Shown one piece after another: positions 1-9,745 of a stretch of 21,610 bases of DNA. Source of the DNA: Thermomicrobiales bacterium. GTDB taxonomy: Bacteria > Chloroflexota > Limnocylindria > Limnocylindrales > CSP1-4. Position 1 is the stretch's first letter, and every line of letters begins with the position of its first letter. The notes under the pieces were generated by a model that was not told the DNA's origin, ran no database searches, and was given only the letters and a program-made list of their open reading frames with translations. The stretch lies in NCBI GenBank assembly GCA_004525275.1, contig SPCO01000005.1, forward strand, positions 1 through 21,610, given 5' to 3'. A program made the position numbers and the translations under genes.

Positions 1-1
1 C

Positions 2-502
2 CACCTGTCGGGCGGCCACTACAACCCCGCCGTCACGATCGCGATGATCCTCGACAAGCGGACGACGCCTGCCGACGGGGTTGCCTACAGCATCGCCCAG
101 ATCATCGGGGCGATCGGTGCCGCTGCCGTCATCCTCGTGACGATCAGCCAGGACGCCGTCTCGGCCGGGATCTCCGCCCCGGGGCCCGGCGTCACTGAGA
201 TCGGCGCCTTGATCCTGGAAACGGTCTTTACAGCTATCTTCCTCGTGGTCATCCTGACCGTGTCGAAGCGATCGCCGGGGATGGCTGCCATCGCGATCCC
301 TCTGACCCTCGTGGCGATCCACTTCGCGATCGCTACGACGAGCGGCTCGTCGGTCAATCCGGCGCGGTCGATCGGTTCTGCCGTGATCGGTGGGGACTTG
401 AGCTCGCTCTGGATCTACCTCATCGGCCCGACGATCGGCGGCATCATCGGATACGGGATCTACAAGGTGACCGGCGCCGATGATGAGGAGGCGTCCGCCT
501 AG
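2..502 (+). CDS. aqpZ: Aquaporin (MIP family), 5' end outside the window
   Basis: Membrane channel that passively conducts water. The visible part starts inside the protein at the first half-helix, HLSGGHYNPAVT, which carries the first NPA box. The second box is SSVNPARS near the C-terminus. Two aromatic/arginine selectivity-filter residues of water-specific channels are visible: the His of VAIHF in helix 5 and the Arg right after the second NPA. That favours an AqpZ-like water channel over a glycerol facilitator. Hydrophobic segments between and after the boxes fit the remaining transmembrane helices, and the protein ends in a short acidic tail (DDEEASA). About one third of a normal ~230-residue protein is missing upstream. 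An internal Met at base 44 is not the start, because the frame stays open and conserved to the window edge. It converges on the importer operon with a 51 bp gap in which I see no clear terminator. Confidence 0.93.
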   Translation, partial: HLSGGHYNPAVTIAMILDKRTTPADGVAYSIAQIIGAIGAAAVILVTISQDAVSAGISAPGPGVTEIGALILETVFTAIFLVVILTVSKRSPGMAAIAIPLTLVAIHFAIATTSGSSVNPARSIGSAVIGGDLSSLWIYLIGPTIGGIIGYGIYKVTGADDEEASA

Positions 503-553
503 CGACCCTCGAGCGAGCGGACGCTGTCTTCAGCCTGCCCGCCGCAGTGACCG

Positions 554-1626
554 CTACGTTGCCGCCTCCGGAGTCACCCCGGGCGACGGAGCCGGCAGAC
601 CGGGCAGGATCGCTGGATCGAGCACTGGCAGCTGGTCCTTCTCGACCAACCAGCAAGCCGCCGACTGTCCTCCACCCAGATCGAACAGCGGCGGCTCCTC
701 AACCTGGCACCGGTCGAACGCCACCGGACAACGCGGATGGAAGCGACAACCGGTCGGGATGTGGGCAGCATCTGGCGTCTCGCCCTTGAGGATCGTTCGT
801 TTGGCCCGCATGCCGGCGTCCGGTGGGTCGGGCGACGGAGAGACGGAGACGAGCGCCTGCGTATACGGGTTGCGCGGCGAGCTGATGACCGTCTGAGCCG
901 GGCCGATCTCCATGATCTTGCCGAGGTACATGACGGCGATACGATCGGCGATCACCCAGGCAAGGGCGAGGTCGTGGGTGATGAACAGGTAGGTCAGCCC
1001 ACGCTCCTCGCGCAGGTCCAGCATCAGGCGGAGCAACTCGGTCCGGATCGAAACGTCGAGCATCGACACCGGCTCATCGGCGACCACGAGTTGCGGGCCC
1101 ATGACCAGCGCACCCGCGATGACGACCCGTTGACGCTGGCCGCCGGACAGCTCGTGCGGGTATCGGAAGGCGAAGTCGGCCGGTAGTCCCGCCGACTCGA
1201 GGGCCGAAATCACCTGGGCCTCACGGTCGGCCAATCGCGGCGCCAGGCCGTTGACTTCCAGCGGTTCGGCCACGAAATCGTGGATCGTCTGCCTCGGGTT
1301 GAGCGTCTCGTACGGGTCCTGGAAGATGAGTTGCACTCGGCGCCTGTAGTCCCGTAGCTGCTTGGGGCCCCACAGCGCTGAGACATCCTCGCCCGCGAAG
1401 GTGATCCGACCCGCCGTCTGCTTGGTCAGTTTGACGATGACCCGCCCGATCGTCGTCTTCCCGGACCCCGATTCCCCGACCAGGCCGAGGACTTGGCCCT
1501 CGTCGATCGCCAGGTCGACGCCGTCAACTGCACGAATGACGCCACGCGGTCGTCGCGCGAGCGCGTCGATGAGGCCACTTCGGATCGGGAAGTGCACCTG
1601 AAGCCCGCTGACCCGGATGAGTTCGG

Positions 1627-1630
<4 letters not shown>
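554..1630 (-). CDS. oppF: Oligopeptide/dipeptide ABC importer, ATP-binding subunit OppF/DppF
   Basis: Cytoplasmic ATPase subunit that pairs with OppD to power peptide import. Of 358 residues, the P-loop GESGSGKTT is at about 53-60, the ABC signature LSGGQ at 161-165 and the Walker B LVVADEP at 181-187, followed by the LDVS D-loop and ITHD switch His. The C-terminal oligopeptide-transporter extension carries GCRFHPRCP and four cysteines, an arrangement that holds a 4Fe-4S cluster in a structurally characterised DppD. The frame is open further upstream to 1768, but the first 46 residues of that longer version are Arg-rich and non-conserved. The ATG at 1628-1630 overlaps the oppD TGA (1627-1629) as ATGA and begins MTELIRV, so I take it as the start. 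It is the last gene of the operon. Substrate (oligo- versus dipeptide, or another solute) cannot be read from this subunit. Confidence 0.95.
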
Positions 1631-2915
<1,285 letters not shown>

Positions 2916-2919
<4 letters not shown>

Positions 2920-3875
2920 CGTCGGACCTGGGCCTTCGGGTTGAGGATGTCGTCCAGGGCGTTGCCAACCAGGGTGAACGACAGCACGACCAGGACGACG
3001 CACGTGGCCGGCGGCGCGATGTACCACCACGCGCCAAGGCCGGGGGCGCCGGCCGATTGGGCCGACTCGAGGAGCTGACCCCAGGACGGGGCGAACGGAT
3101 CGCCCAGGCCGATGAACGCCAGGCTCGTCTCGATGAAGACCGCGGCGGCGAAGGTGATGACCGCCTGGGCCACGATCAGGTTCACCACGTTCGGGAAGAT
3201 GTGTCGGCGCATGATGTGTCCGGATCCGCTGCCGATCACTCGAGCGCGGTCGACGAACATCCGCTCGCGGATCGAGAGGGTCTGCGATCTGATGATCCGG
3301 GCGGTCGTCGCCCACGACGTGATGCCGATAACGACGACGATGACCAGGAGCGTCGCCCGCAAGCCGAGGAACTCAGCCTCGGGGCCGATGATGTCGAGGA
3401 TGACCGGCGCCAGGACGATCGCCAGGACGAAGGTCGGCAGGACGAGGAAGAAGTCGGTCACCCGCATCAAGCCACTGTCGGTCCACGAGCCGAGGAACCC
3501 GGCCGCGACCCCGATGGACGTGCCGACGACGATCGTGATGGCCGTCGCCATCAGTCCGATGGACATCGAGATCCGCGCGCCGTGGACGGTCAGGTTGAGG
3601 ATGTCGCGGCCAAGTTCGTCAGCGCCGAGAATGTGGGCGGCAGACGGCGGCTCGAGCCTCGTGCCAGTGGCGCTCACGACGGTCTCTTTCGCACCAACGA
3701 AGAGGTCTGGCGAAAGCGCCATCAGGGTGAATGCGGACAGGATGGCCAGGCCGATCAGGCCGTCGCGCCGACTAGCGAATTGCCCAGCGAACTCGCGTGC
3801 GCCCCTGACCCGAAGCCGCCAGCGCTCTGCTCTGAGGCTTCGCCCGGTGGGCACGAAGTCGGCCGAGCCGGTCAT
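2916..3875 (-). CDS. oppC: Oligopeptide/dipeptide ABC importer, permease OppC/DppC
   Basis: Inner-membrane permease, 319 residues, one half of the translocation pore. A cytoplasmic N-terminal stretch precedes a first transmembrane helix at about 40-56. The periplasmic-side element HILGADELGRDI (81-92) is the characteristic OppC/DppC motif. Further hydrophobic helices lie at about 104-125, 142-162, 173-190, 233-250 and 285-305. The EAA coupling loop that contacts the ATPases reads FVDRARVIGSGSGHIMRRH and lies around 207-225. The ATG at 3873-3875 overlaps the oppB stop as ATGA, and its own stop overlaps the oppD start, so the subunits are translationally coupled in stoichiometric order. Paralogy with OppB is clear, but the DELGRD motif assigns this one to the C subunit. 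Confidence 0.95.
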
Positions 3876-4846
3876 GACCGCACCCGCGGATCGAGCCGGC
3901 CATAGATGAGGTCGGCCCCAAGGTTCGCCACGACCACGGTGACGGACAGCAGCAGGAAGACGCCCTGGAGGACCGGGTAGTCACGGGTCTCGAGGGCATC
4001 GACCGTCAGTGTCCCCAGGCCCGGCCAGTTGAAGACGACCTCGGCCGTGATGGCGCCCGCGACGACGTATCCCAGCTGGATGGCGATGATCGTGACCATC
4101 GGGAGCATGGCGTTCGGGAATGCATGCTGGCGCAGCACGCGCCGGTCCTTGAGGCCTTTGGCTCGAGCCGTGGTGACGTAATCCTCTGAGCGCGTTTCGA
4201 TGATGGCGGACCGCATGATGATGCTGTAGCCGCCGATGAGCCCGAGCGAGATCGCGGCCAGGGGCAGGACAAGGTGCCGCAGGAAATCGAACAGCTGGGT
4301 GAGGAACGACGCGGAACTGAGCCCGGGGGTGGTCATCCCGGACGTGGGGAACCAGCCGAGCCCCGCCGCGAAGATGATGATGAGGGGCATGCCGATGACG
4401 AAGTAGGGCATGGAGTAGAGGATCAGGCTCGTGCCGCTGGCCACCTTGTCGCCACCACTCCCGCGGCGCCAACCCGCGTACGAACCGGCCGTGAGACCGA
4501 CGATGATCGCAATGACCTCAGCTGGGATGAGCAGGAGCATCGTCGGCCAGAAGTGGCTCTCGATGACGTCCACGACGGACTGCCCACGGAACTGGAGCGA
4601 ATAGCCAAGATCGCCGGCCGCGGTCGCCTTGACATACCCGACGAATTGATCCGGGAAGAGGGGCTTGTCGAGTCCCCAGTCGGCCCGCACTTGTTCGACC
4701 TTCTCCTGGGTCAGGTACGGGTTTCGAAGGAGGATCCGCTCCGGCGAGCCCGGCATCATCCTGAACAGGAGGAAATTAAGCAGGACGATCGCGATGATGG
4801 TCACGATCGCCTGCGCGATCTTTTGAACGATATAGCGGCCACTCAT
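3872..4846 (-). CDS. oppB: Oligopeptide/dipeptide ABC importer, permease OppB/DppB
   Basis: Inner-membrane permease, 324 residues, partner of OppC. It begins with the family-typical N-terminal helix at about 10-30, followed by RMMPGSPERILLRNP, the usual OppB/DppB signature of an MPGDP-like turn. The large extracytoplasmic region contains DWGLDKP and GDLGYSLQFRGQSV, also typical. Transmembrane helices follow at about 104-124, 140-162, 193-212, 250-270 and 293-313. The EAA loop is DYVTTARAKGLKDRRVLRQH at 222-241. A GAGG stretch lies five bases before the ATG at 4844-4846. Only 19 bp separate it from the binding-protein stop, so it is read through from the upstream gene. Length and motifs are normal for the family. 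Confidence 0.95.
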   Translation of the reverse strand: MSGRYIVQKIAQAIVTIIAIVLLNFLLFRMMPGSPERILLRNPYLTQEKVEQVRADWGLDKPLFPDQFVGYVKATAAGDLGYSLQFRGQSVVDVIESHFWPTMLLLIPAEVIAIIVGLTAGSYAGWRRGSGGDKVASGTSLILYSMPYFVIGMPLIIIFAAGLGWFPTSGMTTPGLSSASFLTQLFDFLRHLVLPLAAISLGLIGGYSIIMRSAIIETRSEDYVTTARAKGLKDRRVLRQHAFPNAMLPMVTIIAIQLGYVVAGAITAEVVFNWPGLGTLTVDALETRDYPVLQGVFLLLSVTVVVANLGADLIYGRLDPRVRS

Positions 4847-4865
4847 GGCAGCCTCGCCCTAGGTC

Positions 4866-6818
4866 CTATTCGTCGTCGTCGTCCTCATCCGATGCCTTGC
4901 GGCGCCGGCTCATCCCGTATGCGACCACGATCGCAGCGATGATGAGCAAGCCGATGACGATCAGGATCGGGGTGCTGTCCGACGTGGACGACGTGTCACC
5001 GCCGCCGTCGCCCGACGCGGCCGGCGCTGCCGTCGCGGACGCAGTCGGCGCGTCTGACGGTGCGGCGGCCGACGCCCCAGCCGATGGCTCCGGCGTCGCG
5101 ACCACGGCGTTCGGGTCGGTCAGCAGCGTGTAGCCCAGCGTGCCATACGTGAACAGTGGCGTCCCGTTGGCCGTCGGCTGGTTCTGCCAGCCGGCGAACT
5201 TGTCGGTCCGATACGCGTCCAGGTTGGCGTCGTAGTACAGGATGTCGTAGGGGGCCTCGTCGTAGATGAGGTTCTGCGCCTCCGCGAGGATCGCATGGCG
5301 CTCCTCGTTGGTCGCGGCATCGAACTGGGCCTGCTGGAGCTCATCGAATTTGGGGTTGCAGTACTGGCTGTCTGACGAATTGCCGATCGAATCGCAGGTG
5401 AAGACCCCGAGCGCCCCGCCCGGATCGATGCCCCACGCCCAGCCCCACAACTCGATGTCGTAGTCGGCGTTGTACTTCTTGCCGGCCTCCGGTGGCAGGA
5501 CCAGTTCACCGAGGGTCGCAGAGCCCCGGCGTTCCGCCGACAGCTCGATCCCGAGCGCCTTGTACCACTCCTGAATGAACTGCGCGACCTTCGGGTAATT
5601 GTCGTCCGAACCTGGAAAGTACATCCGGAGCTTGATCTTCTTGCCGTCCTTGTCGAGGCGGTTCCCGTTGGCGTCGGTCGGGTAGCCGGCCGCCTCGAGG
5701 GCGGCGATCGCCGCGGCGGGGTCATAGGGCAGCGGGTTGGTCGGTTCGACGTGCCACTGGGTCAGCACCGGTGGGACGATGGTCGTGCCGACCTCACCGT
5801 AGCCGCCCAGAACGCGGTCCACGAGCGTCTGGTGATCGACGGCCATGACCAGCGCGCGCCGGAAGGCCGGGTCGAGCAGGGCGGTGGTAGACGGGCCGCC
5901 GTCCTCGATCGTCTTGCCGGTCCCGGTCCCGTACGTATTGAACGCGAGCTGGGTCCAGCCGTTGGCGGCACCCGCGACGGTCACGATGTTGGGGTCGGAC
6001 TTCAGATCGTCGAACTGCGCGGCGTTGCCTCCGCGGGCGTAGTCGATCTCGCCCGCCTTGAGCGCCTGGATCATCGGGTCCGCGGACTTGAAGAACTGGA
6101 TGACGATCTCATCCGGATACGCCTGATTGCCCCAGTAGCTCTCGTTCCGGACGAAGCGGGCGAACTGGCCGGTCTGCCATTCTGCGACCGTGTACGGACC
6201 CGTGCCTACGAGTGGAGCATCGAATTTCGCATCGCCGATCGTCTCGAACGTCTCGTTACCCCAGATGTGCTTCGGGATGATCGGCATATAGGTCTGCAGG
6301 ACACGTTCCGACGAATCTTCGGTTGAGACGATCATGGTCGAGTCGTCGGGGCACTCGACCGCGGTGACCTTTGCCTCGTCGAGCCCGGGGTCCAGATATC
6401 CCGCTCCAAGGCTGCCGATGCCCGCCTTGGAGTTGATCGCGTCGATGCCGAGTTGCCAGGAGAAACAGGCGTCCGCAGCGGTTGCCGGCGTACCGTCCGA
6501 CCAGGTCATCCCGTCGCGGATGTGGAATGACCACGACTTTCCGTCGGCGGCTCGCTCCCACTTGTCGGCGAAGCCGGGGACGGGCTCGAGATCGGGCCCG
6601 AAATCGACCAGCAGGTTATAGGTCAGCTGGAACGCGTCGTAGCCCACGACGAGCAGCGTGCTGTATGGGTTCAGCGAATCGAGATCCTGGGTCGAACCGA
6701 CACGCAGGGTGACCGGATCCGCGGCCAGAACGGGGGCCGCAGCCGGCATGACAAGGACCATGGCGAGTCCCAGGCCCGCCAGCGTGCGACCTTGACGGCC
6801 GCGCAGGAACGATCGCAT
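4866..6818 (-). CDS. Family 5 extracellular solute-binding protein with C-terminal membrane anchor
   Basis: Captures the substrate outside the cell for the OppBCDF importer encoded downstream. The 650-residue protein begins MRSFLRGRQG, followed by a hydrophobic core and a VLA/AD signal-peptidase I site near residue 32; no lipobox cysteine is present. The mature part matches SBP_bac_5: VGSTQDLDSLNPY, then DKWERAADGKSWSFHIRDGMTWSDGTPATAAD, and later RRALVMAVDHQTLVDRVLGG. After the fold comes an Ala/Ser/Thr/Pro-rich linker (about 573-616), one transmembrane helix (about 617-636), a basic SRRRK stop-transfer segment and an acidic tail, SDEDDDDE. So it appears tethered to the membrane at its C-terminus. 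The start is set by AGGAGG at 6825-6830, six bases before the ATG at 6816-6818; an ATG at 6833 in the same frame lies upstream of that site. It is the first gene of the importer operon. Confidence 0.93.
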   Translation of the reverse strand: MRSFLRGRQGRTLAGLGLAMVLVMPAAAPVLAADPVTLRVGSTQDLDSLNPYSTLLVVGYDAFQLTYNLLVDFGPDLEPVPGFADKWERAADGKSWSFHIRDGMTWSDGTPATAADACFSWQLGIDAINSKAGIGSLGAGYLDPGLDEAKVTAVECPDDSTMIVSTEDSSERVLQTYMPIIPKHIWGNETFETIGDAKFDAPLVGTGPYTVAEWQTGQFARFVRNESYWGNQAYPDEIVIQFFKSADPMIQALKAGEIDYARGGNAAQFDDLKSDPNIVTVAGAANGWTQLAFNTYGTGTGKTIEDGGPSTTALLDPAFRRALVMAVDHQTLVDRVLGGYGEVGTTIVPPVLTQWHVEPTNPLPYDPAAAIAALEAAGYPTDANGNRLDKDGKKIKLRMYFPGSDDNYPKVAQFIQEWYKALGIELSAERRGSATLGELVLPPEAGKKYNADYDIELWGWAWGIDPGGALGVFTCDSIGNSSDSQYCNPKFDELQQAQFDAATNEERHAILAEAQNLIYDEAPYDILYYDANLDAYRTDKFAGWQNQPTANGTPLFTYGTLGYTLLTDPNAVVATPEPSAGASAAAPSDAPTASATAAPAASGDGGGDTSSTSDSTPILIVIGLLIIAAIVVAYGMSRRRKASDEDDDDE

Positions 6819-6824
6819 CTGATG

Positions 6825-6830
6825 CCTCCT
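6825..6830 (-). promoter_or_regulatory. Shine-Dalgarno site that fixes the binding-protein start
   Basis: Read on the minus strand this is a perfect AGGAGG, followed by CATCAG and then ATG at 6818. It lies downstream of the alternative in-frame ATG at 6833, so the shorter protein is favoured. The 167 bp between this gene and the Nudix stop at 6986 must hold the operon promoter, but I could not identify a convincing -35/-10 pair there. Confidence 0.8.
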
Positions 6831-6985
6831 CATGTAAGGGCCCTACGCGCCCGAGATGGTCGGTACGGTGGCACAGTAGACCGCCTTTCCGCAAACGCGA
6901 CCCATACCGCGCGTCAGCGGACCGATCAGACCACCGCGAGACCGACTTTGAAGCGCTCGAACGCGGGGGGCTGTCGGGTACGGGG

Positions 6986-7579
6986 CTATCCGGGAATACC
7001 GGGCGATCCGGTGTTGCTCAGGCGGGCGCGCGCGAGGGCCAGCCGGCCGATGGCGACGACCGTCATGACATCCGTGATCCGTCCGTCGAGGGTCATCGCC
7101 AGAGCATCGTCGAACGGCAGCCAACGCGTCTCGAGCGCCTCGGATGCCTCCGGCGTGGCCGTGCCGTGCGTCAGGCCGGTGGCGACGAACAAGACGGCAA
7201 GTTCGTCCGAGACACTGTTCGAGAGATGGACCCGGGCGAGCTCGCGCCATTCGACGGCCTCCACGCCGGTCTCCTCGAGGAGCTCGCGCTGGGCACCCGC
7301 CAGGGCCGTCTCACCGACCGGCACGCCGCCTTCCGGGATCTCCCACGAATAGGCGTCCAGCGCATAACGATGCTGGCCGACGAGGAGGACCCGGTCGGCC
7401 GCGTCGAGGACCACGACCCCGGCCGCGAGGTTGACGAAGTGGACGACGCCGTAGATCCCCGGGGTGCCGTCCGGACGGGTAACGTCGTCGTGCCAGACGG
7501 TCAGCCAATCGTTCTCGTAGGCGACTCGCCGTTGGCGGCGACTCCAGGGCCCGATCCTGACTGGTCGGTCGTCATCCAT
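6986..7579 (-). CDS. Nudix hydrolase
   Basis: Cytoplasmic Mg2+-dependent pyrophosphohydrolase cleaving a nucleoside diphosphate linked to another moiety. In 197 residues the complete Nudix box GX5EX7REUXEEXGU is at 84-106 (GGVPVGE, seven residues, RELLEETGV), with all catalytic glutamates present. The preceding SWEIPEGG and QHRYALDAYSWE are typical of the ADP-ribose pyrophosphatase-like branch (compare QFR/QYR...ELPAG in NudF). That makes ADP-ribose or a nucleotide sugar a reasonable but unproven substrate. The frame is open to 7696, but starting there would overlap the divergent hydrolase gene and add a non-conserved Arg-rich stretch, so the ATG at 7577-7579 is chosen. No Shine-Dalgarno is seen. 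A GACGAT hexamer lies six bases before the ATG, as in leaderless genes elsewhere in the window. Confidence 0.9.
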   Translation of the reverse strand: MDDDRPVRIGPWSRRQRRVAYENDWLTVWHDDVTRPDGTPGIYGVVHFVNLAAGVVVLDAADRVLLVGQHRYALDAYSWEIPEGGVPVGETALAGAQRELLEETGVEAVEWRELARVHLSNSVSDELAVLFVATGLTHGTATPEASEALETRWLPFDDALAMTLDGRITDVMTVVAIGRLALARARLSNTGSPGIPG

Positions 7580-7633
7580 CGGCGCATCGTCGCATGTGGC
7601 GGTCGGCGGTGCGCGACAGGGCCGGCGCGCTCG

Positions 7634-7639
7634 TAGACT
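7634..7639 (+). promoter_or_regulatory. Probable -10 element of a leaderless promoter for the CocE-type hydrolase
   Basis: TAGACT, followed by six bases (CCGAGG) and then the GTG start at 7646. This TANNNT-plus-six spacing puts transcription start at or next to the start codon. No clear -35 hexamer is visible. The GAGG directly against the GTG is too close to act as a normal Shine-Dalgarno. Confidence 0.5.
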
Positions 7640-7645
7640 CCGAGG

Positions 7646-9730
7646 GTGCCGACCACCGATCCGACCCACGGCCGGCCCGCCAGCGAACCCATCCATGCCG
7701 TCGAGACCGTCTTGGACGCCCGGATCACGGCCCGCGACGGGATCCAGCTCTCGGCCAACCTGTGGCTTCCTCGCTCGTCATCCGGCGATCCGGAACGGTT
7801 CCCGGCGATCCTCGAGATGATCCCGTACGGCAAGGACAATTGGCGACGAAACGCCGACATCGCCCGCGGGACCTATTTCGCGGAGCGCGGCTATATCCTG
7901 TGCCGGGTCGATGTCCGCGGCACCGGGTCGTCCGAGGGCATCGCTCTCGACGAATACACCGAAGCGGAAACGTTTGACGGCTATGACGCGGTCGAGTGGC
8001 TCGCCGCTCAACACTGGTGTAGTGGCTCGGTCGGGATGTGGGGGATCAGCTATGGGGCGTTCACGGCGATCCAGGTCGCCAAGCTCCGCCCGCCACACCT
8101 TCGGGCGATCGTCCCGGTCCAGGGGACGGATGACCGGTACCTGAGCGACGTCCACTACATCGGTGGCTGCGTGACCGTCAGCGAGCTTTCGCAGTACGCG
8201 GTCAGCCAGGTCGGGATGAACGCGATGCCGCCCGACCCTGCGTTCCGGGACGACGATTGGCGTGCCGAATGGCTGGCTCGCCTCGAGGCGACACCGCCGT
8301 GGCTCATCGCTTGGCTCAGGCAGCAACACGACGGCCCCTACTGGCGACAGGGGTCATTGGCCCCCGAGTACGGCGCCATCGAGGCAGCCATCCTCAACGT
8401 GGGCGGCTGGATGGACGCCTATGTCGACGCGGCGCTGCGCATGCAGGCGAATTGCCCCGCCCCGAGCCGGACGATCGTCGGTAACTGGGTCCACGGTTGG
8501 CCGTCCTCGGCAACGCCGGGCCCGAACCTCGACGAGCTCCACGAGGTGCTGCGATTCTTCGATCGGTGGCTGAAGGGCGTCGAGAACGGCTCCGACGGCG
8601 AGCCCGCGGTCACCTGGTTCGAGCGTGAATACGCGGAACCCGAGGCCTTTTCAGCGGTGCTTCCTGGGCGCTGGCGGGCCGCGTCCGCCTACCCGCACCC
8701 GTCGACGATGCAACATGAGTTGCCCCTCGGTGGTGGCGCGACGCCCCTCGTGGGCATGCTGGGCGCAGTCGGTCCGACGGCATCCGCCGGGATCGACCGG
8801 TATCGCCATCGACCCACCGTGGGAACACAGGCCAGCCTGTCCTGGGGCGCCGGCGGCGAACCGAACGGCCTGGCCCGCGACCTGCGCCCCGACGAGGTCC
8901 TCGGCCCGACGTATACGTCGGCGCCGCTGTCCGAGCCACTCGAGATCCTCGGGGTCCCGGTGGTCATCCTCCACCTGGAGGTTTCGGCACCGATCGCGAC
9001 GGCGGTCGTCCGTCTATCCGATGTCGCTCCAGACGGGACCTCCGCCCAGGTCAGTGCCGGGATCCTCAACCTCACCCACCGGACATCACACGTGGATCCG
9101 CGGCCGATGGAGCCCGGCCGCGTGGAGGAGATCCGGGTCGAGCTGCGGCCGGCCGGCTATCGCTGGCAACCGGGTCATCGGATCCGCGTGTCGGTCGCGT
9201 CCTCGTACTGGCCGGTGATCTGGCCGTCGCCCAGCACCTGCGACTTCGCCCTGCACCACGGGCCGGCCACGCCTTCGCGCCTCGTCCTCCCGGTCGTGCC
9301 CCCGGCCGGCGGTCCGGGCGATGTGCCGGTCACCGCGTTCAAGACCACGGCACCGAACCTGCCCGCGGTCGGTAGCGAAGGCCGTGCCGACGCCCCTGCC
9401 TGGAAGATCACGACCGACGTTCTGGCCGGGACGGTGACGGTTACGGTCCACGACGGCGGCGAGGACGTGCTTGACGACGGCCGTCGGCTCTATTCCGCCG
9501 AAACCCTGACCATGACCGCCAGTGATGCGGATCCGGCCCGCGCAACCCTGAGAGCCGACGTCGTCTATCGCTGGCGCGAGCGCACCTTCGAGACCGAGAT
9601 CCGAGCCCGCTCCAAGCAGACGAGCGACGCAGAGGCTTTCTACCTGGCGATCGAACTCGAGGTCGATGTCGACGGCGATCCGTTCTTCCGCCGTGATTGG
9701 CGCGAGCGCATCGCACGTCGCCTGGTCTGA
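7646..9730 (+). CDS. CocE/NonD family serine hydrolase (X-Pro dipeptidyl-peptidase S15 type)
   Basis: Alpha/beta-hydrolase that cleaves an ester or peptide bond; family members include cocaine esterase, glutaryl-7-ACA acylase and X-Pro dipeptidyl-peptidases. The 694 residues show YGKDNW and RVDVRGTGSSEG (oxyanion and strand regions). The nucleophile is Ser135 in MWGISYGAF, the acid Asp257 in GGWMDAYVD and the base His283 in GNWVHGWP, the usual CocE order. A C-terminal jelly-roll domain (PF08530-like) covers roughly 375-560. A further ~125-residue beta-rich segment follows (WKITTDVLAGTVTVTVHDGG onward), longer than CocE itself (~574 residues). There is no signal peptide, so it is probably cytoplasmic. 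The start is GTG at 7646, 66 bp from the divergent Nudix start. It converges on the oxidoreductase gene with a 15 bp gap. Substrate is unknown; proximity to a peptide importer makes a peptidase role possible, but that is inference. Confidence 0.92.
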   Translation: MPTTDPTHGRPASEPIHAVETVLDARITARDGIQLSANLWLPRSSSGDPERFPAILEMIPYGKDNWRRNADIARGTYFAERGYILCRVDVRGTGSSEGIALDEYTEAETFDGYDAVEWLAAQHWCSGSVGMWGISYGAFTAIQVAKLRPPHLRAIVPVQGTDDRYLSDVHYIGGCVTVSELSQYAVSQVGMNAMPPDPAFRDDDWRAEWLARLEATPPWLIAWLRQQHDGPYWRQGSLAPEYGAIEAAILNVGGWMDAYVDAALRMQANCPAPSRTIVGNWVHGWPSSATPGPNLDELHEVLRFFDRWLKGVENGSDGEPAVTWFEREYAEPEAFSAVLPGRWRAASAYPHPSTMQHELPLGGGATPLVGMLGAVGPTASAGIDRYRHRPTVGTQASLSWGAGGEPNGLARDLRPDEVLGPTYTSAPLSEPLEILGVPVVILHLEVSAPIATAVVRLSDVAPDGTSAQVSAGILNLTHRTSHVDPRPMEPGRVEEIRVELRPAGYRWQPGHRIRVSVASSYWPVIWPSPSTCDFALHHGPATPSRLVLPVVPPAGGPGDVPVTAFKTTAPNLPAVGSEGRADAPAWKITTDVLAGTVTVTVHDGGEDVLDDGRRLYSAETLTMTASDADPARATLRADVVYRWRERTFETEIRARSKQTSDAEAFYLAIELEVDVDGDPFFRRDWRERIARRLV

Positions 9731-9745
9731 CTCGAGGCGCCGGTA

